A stretch of DNA of 64,000 nucleotides from Corydoras sp. C115 (GCA_019802505.1 JAFMOC010001063.1:59056-123055), one strand, 5' to 3'. Positions 10,105 to 20,424 are shown, counted from the first letter of the stretch. Numbers and translations: made by a program. The notes: a model not told the origin generated them from the letters alone.

Positions 10105-10377
10105 ATTGCTGAGAATACTAGACAAATTGGTTTGTTATGGGCTGTGGAGTGATATTATGTTTATTAGAAGAGTTTATTGTTTGTTGTACTTAACTGTCAG
10201 ATTGTAAATGTAAATCTATTATTGATTAGATTTTTAAACCATTTTTTCTAAGCTTTTTTCTTAGTATTTGAAACAAATATTCTCAGTGTTCTGTTTCTTT
10301 TATTTTTCATAAAATAAATTTGATAATAATAATGTTATAAAAGTGTTTAAAATCTAAACAAACTGAACACCTTTCTG

Positions 10378-10432
10378 TGCTCATACAGGACTTGAACCCT
10401 GGACCTCTCACACTCAAAGACTTAAGGCTTTT
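10378..10432 (-). pseudogene. Pro-derived tRNA fragment
   Basis: Anticodon and T-arms only: TCTTTGAGTGTGAGAGGTCC and GGGTTCAAGTCC on the minus strand. The former Pro loop now reads TTTGAGT. Matches fragments at 57696 and 60088. Confidence 0.55.
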
Positions 10433-11141
10433 TAATTTAGCAAACACGTTTGATGTGTAAAAAAAAAAGATTTGACAATATTTAAAATTCTCAAACCCTT
10501 ATTATAAACATGTATAAAATATAAGAATCAACACTATAAGACTGTAAACTGCCCTCAGTGAGAACAACCAAGAAAACAGCAGAAGGCCAAGGGGAAAATT
10601 TGTGAATTATGGGACATGGCTTTAACTAAGGATGTATAAATATCCGTCCTATATCTCAAAACGTTGCTTATTGTCTATTTTTACTTTTTGTGGCAGAGCC
10701 CTACTGCAATAGTTTTACTATTCTTTACATAATTTAAAGTAAAATGTTTAAAATGTCATTGTCTTTGTTCCCAGCACACAGGTTAACAGATTTAATGATG
10801 GTTTAGCTGAAGAGACTTCTGGGTGATCTGGCAACTCTATTAGTTCCTCTGTTCATCTTTATCTGACGAGTCGCTCCTCTGATTTACTGATTCACTGAGA
10901 GTCGGATATTCAACTAACAGTCTCCTACTGTTCTTCTTTAATTGCAGCTTTAACTTTTTATTTTAAACAAAATTTTTTTTGATGAATTAATGCAATTCGT
11001 ATCTTATTCATCATAAAATAATAAACATATTTACATCTTAGTTTAAAGTACTTTCCTTGACCCAATTAATTGTGTACTAAATTTTTATGTGACATTCTTT
11101 TGTCTCAAATCTCTCTACAGCTCTTATATTAGCCACATCAT
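10433..11141. other. no gene seen; duplicated spacer
   Basis: AT-rich. About 10543-10585 is the inverted counterpart of flanks at 57.54-57.60 and 59.87-59.94 kb (AGACTGTAAACTGC). About 10780-10870 resembles 56.08-56.18 kb. Confidence 0.5.
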
Positions 11142-11248
11142 GTCAGAATGGCCGAGCGGTCTAAGGCGCCAGACTTAAGGTATCTCACCTTCCACGTGAG
11201 GATTCTGGTCTCCATTTGGAGGCGTGGGTTCAAATCCCACTTCTGACA
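11142..11248 (+). tRNA. tRNA-Leu(TAA) with 23-nt intron
   Basis: Exon 1 is GTCAGAATGGCCGAGCGG...CCAGACTTAAG, the intron is 11180-11202, and exon 2 starts TTCTGG. The acceptor (GTCAGAA/TTCTGAC), anticodon stem (CCAGA/TCTGG) and T-stem (GTGGG/CCCAC) all pair perfectly. The intron sits after base 37, the canonical eukaryotic site. The body and intron position are those of vertebrate tRNA-Leu(CAA), but the anticodon reads TAA (C34 to T), so it would decode UUA and not UUG. The first T-run is weak and distant (11268-11271). Confidence 0.9.
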
Positions 11249-11374
11249 CTTTGCTTTCAAAAAAATGTTTTCCTGCAGCTCTAAAAAGAATGATTTAACT
11301 GACAACAGTGAAGTAGCAGACAGTACAAAGGTGTAAAGACCCATTATTCACTTTCTGATTATTTAAACTCCAAC

Positions 11375-11394
<20 letters not shown>

Positions 11395-11415
<21 letters not shown>
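11395..11415. repeat. (AT)n microsatellite
   Basis: Alternating AT run immediately before a SINE fragment; it begins near 11381. Confidence 0.9.
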
Positions 11416-11418
<3 letters not shown>

Positions 11419-11506
11419 CGGCACGGTGGCTTAGTGGATGGGCCCCTGGATGGGCATGGGGAACCCCACCGCGACCCTAATAGGGGATAAAGTGGGAGAT
11501 AATGAA
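11416..11506 (+). repeat. SINE with large internal deletion
   Basis: Head GGCGGCACGGTGGCTTAGTGG runs straight into the 3' segment GGATGGGCATGGGGAACC and the GAATGAAT tail; the whole body is lost. Confidence 0.85.
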
Positions 11507-11540
11507 TGAATTAATATATACAGTATATGTTCATTCATTC

Positions 11541-11930
11541 ATTAACATATATATATTCATTCATTCATTATCTCCCGCTAGATCCTCTATTAGGGTCACG
11601 GTGGGGTTCCCCATGCCCATCCAGGGGAGAACGTTTCAGGCGCTGGGCAGACACACCCAGGACAGGGCGCCAATCCATCGCTGGGCACACACTCATTCAC
11701 ACAGACACACTCTATATGGGGCAATTTGGAGAACTCAATTGGCTTGATACATGTTTTTGGACTGTGGGAGGAAACCCACACGGACACGGGGAGAACATGG
11801 AAACATGGAGCTGCTTTGTGACAATGTACTGTTGTAAAAAGCGCTATATAAATAAATTACTTGACTTGACTTGGCCTCTCAGCGCTAGGGATGGGGATTT
11901 GAACCGGGAATCCCTAGCGCTGAGAGGCCA
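11541..11930 (-). repeat. SINE split by an L2 insertion
   Basis: Tail and body occupy 11541-11804. A head fragment (GAACCGGGAATCCCTAGC) is at 11901-11930, and the missing A-box end (GTGCTAACCACTGAGCCACC) reappears at 13557-13586 beyond the LINE. The L2-like element therefore landed inside a SINE head. An inverted duplication then copied the junction. Confidence 0.85.
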
Positions 11931-11992
11931 AGTCAAGTCAAGTAATTTATTTATATAGCGCTTTTTACAACAGTACATTGTCACAAAGCAGC
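11810..11992. repeat. 82-bp perfect inverted repeat
   Basis: Arms 11810-11891 and 11911-11992 are exact reverse complements with a 19-nt spacer. Each arm spans the SINE/LINE junction, from CTCTCAGCGCTAGGGA into the LINE 3' end (TTGACTTGACTTGG tail, then GCGCTTTTTACAAC). Confidence 0.95.
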
Positions 11993-13556
11993 TTTACAGA
12001 ATGAAAAGCCTTTAAACCCCCAAAGAGCAAGCCGAAGCGACAGTGGCAAGAAAAAACTCCCTTTTATGTTGTTATTTAAGGAAGAAACCTTGGGAGGACC
12101 AAGACTCAATGGGGGACTCATCCTCCTTGAGCGGCCGGGCAGCAACAACAGTGTAGAACAGCCATGTCCAGATACTAAACAAATGGAAAAACTAACAACT
12201 AGAAAACTATATGTGAGTCCATTAGGGGGCGTCCTGCAGGACCGCCTTGTCAGGATCCATACAGTATTCGTAAGCAGAGCCATGGATCTCCAGGAAGCCG
12301 GGGGACACCTCAAAAGAAACAGACAAAGGAAGGGAGTTAGAGCTAATAATAAAGCACGGCATTTAATTAAGAAGTAATTAATTGACACAGTGCAGCATGT
12401 GACTCCGGCATCACTGACTAGAGCAGCATAACTAAAAGAGGCAGATACTGCAGACTCTACATAGTTGAGATGGCGCCCCGGAACAGCATCATTCCAGCGC
12501 CACACCCCCCCATTAATGATGAGGTGGGTGAAGAGGTGAAATGCCAGCATACACTGATCAGAGATTACCCCCCAACACAGCCAAGTCTGAGATCTACATC
12601 TTTATCTACAGGGGATTAGTTAAACGCAAGATTAAATAAATGTGTTTTTAATTTATTTTTAAAGATTAATAGTGATTCAGAATCACGAACAGTAACTGGA
12701 AGGCTATTCCAAAGTTGAGGAGCCTTGTGGGAGAACGCTCTTCCACCAGCAGTAATTTTATTTATTCTAGGAGCTAAGAGTAGACCAGCACCTTGAGATC
12801 GGAGCTCACGTGTCGGCTGGTACAATTGAATCAGCTCACTCAGATACTGTGGAGCCTGATTATGTAGAATTTTATATGTTATTAATAAAATTTTGTACTC
12901 GATACGAAACTTAACTGGTAGCCAGTGCAAGTTTGATAACACAGGAGTTATATGATCAAACTTTCTGGTTTTAGTTAAAACTCTAGCTGCAGCATTTTTG
13001 CACAAGTTGTAATTTATGTAATGATTTATTAGAACATCCTGTCAGAAGTGAATTACAATAATCTAACCTTGAGGTAATAAAAGCATGAATTAGTTTTTCT
13101 GCATCTTGGAGGGAGAGGATGTTGCGTAGCTTCGAAATGTTACGAAGGTGAAAAAATGCAATTCTAGTGATATTGCTAATGTGCTTTGTAAAGGAGAGAT
13201 CTGAATCAATAATGACCCCGAGATTATTTACAGATGAACTGGGTCTAATTAAAGTGTTATCAAGGTTTAACATAGTGTTAGAAGCTTTGTTAATTTTGTC
13301 CTTGGGTCCAACTATCAGAAACTCTGTTTTATCAGAATTTAGCAGTAGGAAGTTTTTTGACATCCACATTTTAATATCTTGGATGCAGTCCTCGAGCTTA
13401 GTGACTGAACAACCATCATTAGGGTTAGCTGAAACATATAACTGTGTATCATCTGCATATGAGTGGAAACTGATTCCATGTTTACGAATAATTGATCCCA
13501 ATGGAAGCATATATAATGCAAATAGGAGTGGACCCAGAACCGACCCTTGTGGGAAA
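11931..13556 (-). mobile_element. L2-like LINE, 5'-truncated
   Basis: On the minus strand the element enters at the reverse transcriptase palm (PQGSVLGPLLF, then SFHSYADDTQLY with the YADD catalytic motif) and continues through the thumb region (LDYCNSLLTG, LHWLPVKFRIEYKILL) to a stop near 12616. It then has a 3' UTR of about 600 bp and a TTGAC-repeat tail at 11931. The 5' half (endonuclease and early RT) is missing. Identity is from RT motifs; L2 is likelier than CR1 but not certain. Confidence 0.85.
12616..13553 (-). pseudogene. LINE reverse transcriptase fragment with frameshift
   Basis: Two frames cover it: about 13553-12983 (YADD domain) and 13005-12616 (C-terminal, ends HLFNLAFN). They join at an A-run of five (T-run 12995-12999 on the plus strand) where the related family sequence would need four, so one base was gained. 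Without the N-terminal half it cannot be active. Confidence 0.85.
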
Positions 13557-13619
13557 TGTGCTAACCACTGAGCCACCGTGCCGCCCACATTATATATATA
13601 TATGTTTAATGTAGGTTCA

Positions 13620-14496
13620 ACAGATTTCATTTTACAGATTCATTTGAGTATAATTTTAAGTGTAAAACAGTAAATTATTAAACTATTCCTATATTTTTTA
13701 ACATTAAATTTAAAGGAGTTAGTTACTGGTTACCTCTGTTTAGTACTTTTTAGCGGTTTTCATCTGCAGGTGTAGATTAAACTAATTTACTAACTAACTA
13801 AATCAATATTTTTAATCTATTAAGTTTTACAAATGTCCGTTTGAAACAGAACATCCAGTTTATGTGTCAAAATAGATACATTTTCGTCTAAGGTTTCCCT
13901 CGTTGAGCATCAACACGTTTTTGCACTTTAGGTGTTTTTTTTTTTATCGCCGCCAGAGTTGCCAGACTCACTGTTCATTTAAAAAAAATCTGTCTTGTTT
14001 GTTATTTAATGTCATTTTAATATATTTTTTAAATATCTGATTAACTCACACATGTGAGTTTTATTAGTGACTAATAAAGATATTTGTATTAATACAGTTT
14101 TTGGTTTTCATTAGATCCTCTTTCAGGTTTGTATAATGTTAAAATCTGATGTGGGTGCACAGGGAGAGGTCACATTGATGTGATTGATGTGTTTCAAAAT
14201 GTAGGATCCATTTATAATTGAACCTAATTTACATAGAGAAAAATATCATCAAAATATATCAGTTTATTACAAAACACTTCTAAATGTCATTTCAGTATCA
14301 TGGGCTTTGTCCTGGATTGCATCAAAATATAAAAGGCTAAGGTCTGCTATTTAGACTGGATTTAAAGACAACTGCTTAAATACTAAAGTGGTTTAAATAC
14401 TTAAACCACTAATAATCAATAATAATAATCAAACAATTAATTTGTACACAATCACTTGACTTTTACACACAAAAAATAATTGATTTATTGTGTTGT
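13620..14496. other. no gene seen; partly an old inverted array spacer
   Basis: 13620-14090 is AT-rich with nothing recognised. 14100-14450 is the inverted counterpart of 21350-21620 (spacer after Phe in unit A): both carry AATGTAGGATCCATT-type sequence and the vestigial GCACAGGGAGAGGTCAC motif. Confidence 0.55.
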
Positions 14497-14519
14497 GTTA
14501 ACCATTACACCATAGAACC
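14497..14519 (-). pseudogene. tRNA-Gln 5' fragment
   Basis: TTAACCATTACACCATAGAACC is the reverse complement of the Gln acceptor and D-arm only. Confidence 0.6.
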
Positions 14520-14722
14520 ACCAATCAAAAAAAAAAAACACTTGGTCAAGAAAGTCAGTTCTGTTTACAATCCTCATTATACAGCTTTTAAAAAGGTTCA
14601 AAAAAGTTCTAACATTGTTTGCTGGGTACAATCTTTTCTTTTGATTTTTTTTGCCTAGTATAGGTGTAAACGGTAATTAAATTTTGAACTGGACAGACAA
14701 AATACTTTACCAAGTCAAGTTC

Positions 14723-14795
14723 TGCTGAAAGCCAGGATCAAACCAGGGATCTTTAGATCTTCAGTCTAACACTCTCTCAACTGAGCTATTCCGGC
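14723..14795 (-). pseudogene. tRNA-Phe(GAA), lightly degraded
   Basis: The reverse complement has GAATAGCTCAGTTGAGAGAG, a perfect anticodon stem TTAGA/TCTAA with loop CTGAAGA (GAA), and B box GGTTTGATCC. Single mismatches in the acceptor (3:70) and T-stem make function uncertain; it is close to a working gene. Confidence 0.7.
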
Positions 14796-14942
14796 ATTAC
14801 AAACTTTTGCAAGATACTGTTCTGCACAATGATTGATGTAAAAATACCTTTGGCTTTAAAATACAGTTTCGTAAATTAAAAAGATTAATGCCCTTTATTT
14901 TTATTAAAAGACATTTCAGAAAACAATTTTACAAGCCAACAC

Positions 14943-15019
14943 TGGTTCCACCAAAATTTGAAATAGAATCAGATAAAATAGAATGGCTTTAAAGTCCAGA
15001 GTGCTAACCATTACACCAT
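14943..15019 (-). pseudogene. tRNA-Gln relic
   Basis: CAGAGTGCTAACCATTACACCAT retains the Gln D-arm; the T-arm and anticodon are scrambled and a few bases are inserted. Confidence 0.7.
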
Positions 15020-15170
15020 CAAGAAAGAAACACAGGTAAAGAATGTCAGTTCTGTTTACAATCCTTATCATAAAATTTTATTTTAAAGCTGTTAAGGAAA
15101 AGTAAGTTATTATTTGCTGTATCCATTTGTTCATTAGATTTTGACAATGCATACCACGTTGTCAAGTTTA

Positions 15171-15222
15171 GTTGTAACCCAGAATCAAACCAGCGACCTT
15201 GCGATGTCCACTCTAACACCCT
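15171..15222 (-). pseudogene. tRNA-Phe relic, truncated
   Basis: Aligns to the Phe copy at 14723 (AATCAAACCAGCGACC, ACTCTAACACC) but the D-arm and acceptor are gone. Together with 14943 it duplicates the 14.5-14.8 kb pair. Confidence 0.45.
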
Positions 15223-15423
15223 AAAGTGTTTAAGATAAAGAGATGAGATGAATGATAATTTGATTTAGTTTGTAGTTTACTGGATTTGTACACCAGATAA
15301 ACATAATACACTGTATTCATTTGTCGAGGGACAGAAAACAAATCTCTAATGTGCAGTGACTGTCCAACAAGCCAATGCACTCTGTGCTACCCAGTGGTCC
15401 AATACAAATGTTTGTAAAATCAT

Positions 15424-15664
15424 TCCATCCAATATCTTCCGCTTTATCATCTTTTAGGGTCGGGGGGGGGGGGGGGGGACGTCTCGGCGCATGGCGCCAA
15501 TCTATCGCTGGGCGCACACTCACACACACAAACACACTCTATATGTTGCAATTTTGAGAATTCAATTAGCCTTGAGCCATGTTTTTGTACTGTGGGAGGA
15601 AACTGGAGAACCCGGAGGAAACCCACACTGACACAGGGAGAACATGTGAACTCCGCCCAGATTT
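15424..15664 (-). repeat. SINE, head-truncated, with G-run
   Basis: Tail-proximal half with ATCTTCCGCTTTATC, an 18-G run near 15462-15478, GGCGCCAATCTATCGCTGGG and CTGTGGGAGGAAAC. The tRNA head is missing. Confidence 0.8.
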
Positions 15665-15808
15665 TTTTAAACCTATTTTTTTGTAGTATATTTGTAGTGA
15701 TTGTTTGTTGTGTTTGATCTGTTCTTTTGAATTTCTGTTGGTCTTAATTGCAATTCACTTATGAAGTGGACAGTCAAAACACATCACACTGTCAAGTTGG
15801 GATGCCGA

Positions 15809-16681
15809 AGCGTTTGAGTGCGTTTGTGTGTGAATGTGTATTTGTCAGGCTGGGGCCTGGTCTGCTCCCTCTCCTGGGTCATCTAGGGTCCGCCTAATGG
15901 TGGCCCCCACCTCCGCGTCGCATTCCCCTCCCGGGGGGGTTGTGCCCTTTGCCCTCTGGTGGGCTGGTGGCTCTCGGTTTCGGGGGCTGGGCGCCGGGGG
16001 GTGTGCTGGCTGGGCCTGGTGGCTGCCTGGTTGGGTTTGGGCCCCGTGGCCCCGGGGGGCCCTGGCTGGGGGGTGGCGCGCCTCGGGGTCCCGGGCCTCC
16101 GTGTCCGTGGTCGGATCTGCTCTGGCGTGGCGGGTGCCGGCGGGGTCTGAGGGCTTGGGGCTGCTGGGGGCTTCCCTCGGCTCTCCCTTTGCGGTGCCTT
16201 TGGCCCTGGTCTTCCTGGTGTCTGCCTCGGGCCTTGGGGTCGGGGCCGGGGGTCCCCCACGGTCACTACTACAAATTCCCATTTGGCATTCCTTTGGAAG
16301 AAATCTTTCATCTACTTGCATGCTCACAACTGCACACAAACAGGTGTTCAGATCCTGGTTTCTTAAAATTGTCTTTCTTTTCGTTAATTTATAAAATCAA
16401 TTAAAAGAATAGTTTAAATAAATAAATAAATATATTTATACTGGAAATTGTAATTAATTTTAGTATATGAAGGTAAATGTAGGTATGGATGTGTGTGTAT
16501 TTATGTATGTGTGTATGTATGTGTATATGTATGTGTGTATATGTGTATGTGTATGTATATATGTATGTATGTATATATGTGCGTATGGGCATATATGTAC
16601 TTATGCGTAGGCGCGTATATGTGTATGTGTATGTAGGTGTATATATGTATATGTGTGTGTATGTATGTATGTATATATATG

Positions 16682-16750
<69 letters not shown>

Positions 16751-16941
16751 ATTTATTTATTTATTTTCTTTTCTCTTTATTTATTTATTTATTTATTTAT
16801 TTATTTTTTTCTTTTCTCTGTTGGTCTTTTCTTCTTTCCTCCCATGCTCCAATGCTCCACTTGTAAAATCAAAACTGTTGGGCCTGATTTAGACACTCAG
16901 ACATCAATCCTGAGTTTCACAATGGCAGACAGGACACGGAG

Positions 16942-16978
<37 letters not shown>
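15809..16978 (+). mobile_element. poly(A)-tailed retro-insertion, GC-rich 5' part
   Basis: A 1170-bp insertion flanked by a direct repeat GTTGGGATGCCGA at 15796-15808 and 16979-16991. It begins with a markedly GC-rich block (about 15845-16260), passes through GT/TATG and TA microsatellites (16480-16745) and a TTTA-rich block, and ends in about 37 A (16942-16978). The direct repeats plus terminal poly(A) indicate insertion of an RNA copy by LINE machinery of L1 type. I cannot name the source transcript. No convincing protein is encoded. Confidence 0.8.
16480..16745. repeat. TATG/GT and TA microsatellite
   Basis: Imperfect TATGTG runs merging into about 44 bp of pure TA (about 16700-16743), inside the retro-insertion. 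Confidence 0.95.
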
Positions 16979-16981
<3 letters not shown>

Positions 16982-17070
16982 GGGATGCCGACTAACAATT
17001 GTCTTTATAACATGCTTTATTCACTTTATACTAGAGAATATTAAAAGTGGTGAGTTAAGTACTTAGAAAA

Positions 17071-17142
17071 AGGGGACACCCAGATTTGAACTGAGGACCT
17101 CTTGATCTGCAGTCAAATGCTCTACCACTGAGTTATACCCCC
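17071..17142 (-). tRNA. tRNA-Cys(GCA)
   Basis: The reverse complement is GGGGGTATAACTCAGTGG...TTGACTGCAGATCAA...GGTCCTCAGTTCAAATCTGGG ending TGTCCCC. Loop CTGCAGA gives GCA, decoding UGC/UGU. The acceptor pairs with two G:T wobbles; T-stem and anticodon stem pair fully. A10:C25 is the one oddity (normally G:C). A run of A at 17067-17071 supplies a T-run terminator right at the 3' end. It is the only Cys gene here. Confidence 0.9.
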
Positions 17143-17255
17143 TGAGAGTAGACAGCTTAGCATCAATAAATATACTACTAATCATGAGACGGTTTGACTT
17201 GTAGGTAAGAGAGCCATGTTCCATGTTATAATGTTCTCCAATGATCATAATCATA

Positions 17256-17366
17256 ATCCATCAATCCATTATCTTCTGGAGGCGGGGGTCCCCCTCCAAG
17301 CCCATCCAAGGGAGAACGTTTAGGCAGATACACCGAGGACAGGGCACCTATCTATCACTGGGCATA
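17256..17366 (-). repeat. SINE tail fragment
   Basis: Carries the CCATTATCTTC tail side and CCCATCCAAGGGAGAACG, ending at CTATCACTGGGCA, joined to a CAGAATACTTTATTAATCC repeat (17371-17408). Confidence 0.7.
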
Positions 17367-17408
17367 ATCAGAATCAGAATACTTTATTAATCCCCGGGGG
17401 AAATTGCA

Positions 17409-17984
17409 GTTATAATAAAGATCATAATAATTGTGTATGTATCATTAAAGAGACATTGCACTGTGTGGATTTTGTTAGATGTTCAATAAACGGCCTTGGA
17501 GATGCAGGTTGTTCCAAACAGATTTTAATGCAAGTTACTGAATAATCAACCAAGTGTACAGAAAAATCATCAATGGCAGGCAACCACGATTGATGAGAGA
17601 GCTCTGCCCGAAGTCCTCTCGTTCGTCCATTTAAGTCCTTCAGGAGGGCGTGACCTGCTTCTTCTGTGTGTGCGCCCCCTCCAAACAACAGTCTTTTTTT
17701 CTCATGTGTACATTGACCAAAACATCTCTATCTTCTAACCCATCTGGTCCTGCTTTCTGCCCCCCTCAGGGGTATGAATTTATGACAGGGTCTTGTTGAC
17801 AGTCCCATTATTCAAATCTCTCTGCTGACCCTGCAACAGGACATTCATACTCTTTCCCATGCTCATTCATCAAATAGTCATTTTCTCTGTTCCCTAAACT
17901 ATTCAACTCATCATGAGTTTTACTTTACATTATTACTTTTACCAAATTACTTAAAAGTATTATAAAAACCTAACAATTTCCTTT
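17409..17984. other. no gene seen; possible repeat relic
   Basis: Nothing recognised. The composition (pyrimidine-rich, with CCCCCTCAGGGG at 17760) is unlike the surrounding AT-rich spacer and could be part of an LTR or other mobile element; no boundaries found. Confidence 0.3.
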
Positions 17985-18240
17985 CTGTTCAGGAGCCTGT
18001 CCTAGGCTGTGCTGAGAACACTACAGAGTGAGAATTAGCACCACAATGAGCTGGAATCACCAGGTGACATTCATCACTAGAGCGAAGTAAACGAGTTGGA
18101 GTGTGTTTTGAAAATATAGAGTGAAGGTAAGAGGTGGCAAATGCAGAAATGCTCCTGTAGGCCAGAGTCACTGTCTTGTACTGAATGCGAGCAGCTACAG
18201 AGAGCCAATGGAGAGAGATGCATAGTGACATGAGTGACAA
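17985..18240 (-). pseudogene. LINE reverse transcriptase C-terminal scrap
   Basis: The minus-strand frame reads SLHWLSVAARIQYKTVTLAY and HTPTRLLRSSDE, the familiar post-RT segment LHWLPV-x-x-R-I-x-(Y/F)-K-x of L2/CR1-type LINEs. About 80 residues remain. Confidence 0.65.
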
Positions 18241-18402
18241 GTCTTTTCTGTATTGTGTTTATATGTACATTTTACAGCAGGCTCTAATTAAACATGTGAA
18301 AATCAAACACCTTAACCAAAATGTTTAGGCTTCATGTTGTGCACTTACTGTTTAAATTTAAAAGGATTTATAGGGATCTTATCATCAAATTTCCATATTT
18401 TC

Positions 18403-18719
18403 ACATTCATTCATTCATTATCTCCCGCTTTATCCTCTATTAGGGTCGCGGTGGGGTTCCCCATGCCCATCCAGGGGAGAAAGTCTCAGGCGTGCCAATC
18501 CATCGCTGGGTACACACTCACACACTCAAACTCACTCTATATGGGGCAATTTAGAGAACTCAATTAACTTGATCCATGTTTTTGGATTGTGGGAGGAAAC
18601 CGGAGAACCCGGAGGAAACCCACGCGGAGAACATGGAAACTCCACCCAGATGGGGATTCAAACCGGGAATCCCTAGCGCTGAGAGGCGAACGTGCTAACC
18701 ACTAAGCCACCGTGCCGCC
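18403..18719 (-). repeat. SINE, near full length
   Basis: ATTCATTCATTATCTCCCGC tail, body, and a complete head ending CCACCGTGCCGCC. About 40 bp of the body (the GGGCAGATACACCCAGGAC segment) is deleted. Confidence 0.9.
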
Positions 18720-19175
18720 GCATTTTTTCACATTTTTTAGTTAAAATAAATATTAGAGACTAAAATGTCTACATGAATCCTTTACTGGGAAAAAGACACA
18801 TTAGGTCTGAAGCATGGTGTTGGAGTGCGGCGTTGTGTTCATACTTAAAGGCATGTGAGTTGTGTGCATCCTTAATGAACTGTAAGTAATCACAGATGCT
18901 CTGGACTATAGAAACATTTCTGCAGCCCATCACTGCCTTTTGCTAGTTGTAAATATTTCAGGAATTTACGATAACCCGTGTGGTGCGTGGGTAAGCTAAT
19001 GCTATCGTTTCTGTCTTTACATTATGGTTTTGCTTTATTAATATATTAAATTGTTATAATTAATGTAGTGTTTATCTTTGGTTAAGCATATGTTCAGCAT
19101 TATTTAGATTGTGAATTACAATTTATACTTAAATTTCAGTAATATTTAGTTTCTGTATTTGTGCCTTGTATAGAG

Positions 19176-19212
<37 letters not shown>

Positions 19213-19721
19213 CTTGCTGTGTTCAGCCTTTACCTACCTGTGTTTGAGATTCCTGTGCTGGACTGTTGTGTTGCTAAATAGAATTTTGAACTGAACCAGA
19301 AGTGTCCTGTGTTTTCTGAGTGACACTACTGCACCTGTTCAGCACCTATAGCCTTCAATAGTTCCTACAAAAGAGTCTTACCTGTCTCTTCTTTTTGTGT
19401 CAGACATAGTAACCCACTTAGTGGATGTACTTGATTGTACTGATAGGTGGTGTTTTTCTAATGTATGTAAAAGGAGTCACAGAACAATAGATATTTAAAA
19501 CAATGGATTTACTTTGACGCTGATGCTTCTCCAAATAAATGACAATGTACAGACATTTTGTTGTTGCTGGATTTTGTTGTCACTGAATAAAAAACTTTAT
19601 TACTTTTTGTTACTGTACAGAGTAAGAAATTTCATCGATACATAATCTCAAAATCTGATTTATTTTTTTATGTCTAGCAAGTAAAACAAAACGATTCATG
19701 TTCATGTTGTTGTTTCAGGTT
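18720..19721. other. no gene seen; AT-rich spacer
   Basis: Contains a (CA)n microsatellite (19188-19212). No RNA or coding gene recognised. Confidence 0.5.
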
Positions 19722-19860
19722 AAACCAAGACAGGACACCAGGACACTATTGCTAGGCACAGACACACAGCACAAACACATACACAAACACACTCTATATG
19801 GGGCAATTTGGAGCATTCAGTTTACCTTGATCCATATTTTTGGACTGTGGGAGGAAAGTG
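19722..19860 (-). repeat. SINE body fragment (unit A)
   Basis: Same truncated fragment as at 3826, next to an Asn-like relic. Confidence 0.7.
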
Positions 19861-19881
19861 AAGCAACCCAATTAAAAGAAA

Positions 19882-19947
19882 GACAGCCAGGTTGGTTCTG
19901 TGGTAGAGCATTCGGCTATTAAACAAGATGCTGGTTCGATCCCACAT
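19882..19947 (+). pseudogene. tRNA-Asn-like relic (unit A)
   Basis: GGTTCTGTGGTAGAGCATTCGG, loop CTATTAA, and GCTGGTTCGATCCCA. Derived from tRNA-Asn with GTT changed to ATT and a shortened variable region. Confidence 0.5.
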
Positions 19948-20193
19948 ATAAATCAGAATACTTTGTTAATCCCAGGAGGGAAATTGCAGTTTTTATAGAT
20001 GCTTCATTTGTCGTGTTACAGAAGTAGATTAAGAATATATTTGTCTTCATTTCGCTTTGCTCTGCTTATTGTGCACAAAGAAATAACTCAGATATATTCA
20101 AGGAAATGTGTAAGGTCAATAAGCAGTAAGAAATATTCATCACTGTCGACCCATTTGGCACTGATTAGCTTTCAACTTAATAATATAAATGCT

Positions 20194-20266
20194 TATCCAA
20201 CATGGGGCTCAAACCCACTACCCTGAGATTAAAAGTCTCATGCTCTACCGACTGAGCTAGCTGGGC
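20194..20266 (-). pseudogene. tRNA-Lys-like, anticodon TTT
   Basis: Reverse complement: GCTAGCTCAGTCGGTAGAGC and TGAGACTTTTAATCTCA with a perfect stem and loop CTTTTAA, so the anticodon is TTT where sibling copies (27829, 35460, 53769) have CTT. The acceptor is weakened (TGGATA against GCCCAGC) and the T-stem is altered, so I call it a likely pseudogene. Confidence 0.7.
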
Positions 20267-20424
20267 TGATGACCACATATTCAAGCTAGAAAAATGCCTG
20301 TCGAACTTTAGGTGGCAGCTGGTTATAAAATAGTGACCATGTCTGTGTCTATGTTGTCATATATAAAGGTGGGTGTTTTTGGGTTCCTAAATTGTGCTTC
20401 TTTAGGAGCATAGTCTGAGGCTTT

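Noticed and set aside
12066..12550. Frames of 103 and 189 codons
   Set aside because: They fall in the LINE 3' UTR region opposite or beyond the reverse transcriptase and have no motif.
15834..16404. Overlapping long open frames (140-186 codons) on both strands
   Set aside because: They are a by-product of few stop codons in a GC-rich block; composition is extreme (Gly/Ala/Pro-rich), both strands are open, and no domain is recognisable.
16637..17044. 135-codon frame rich in Tyr and Ile
   Set aside because: It is the TATG/TA microsatellite read as protein.
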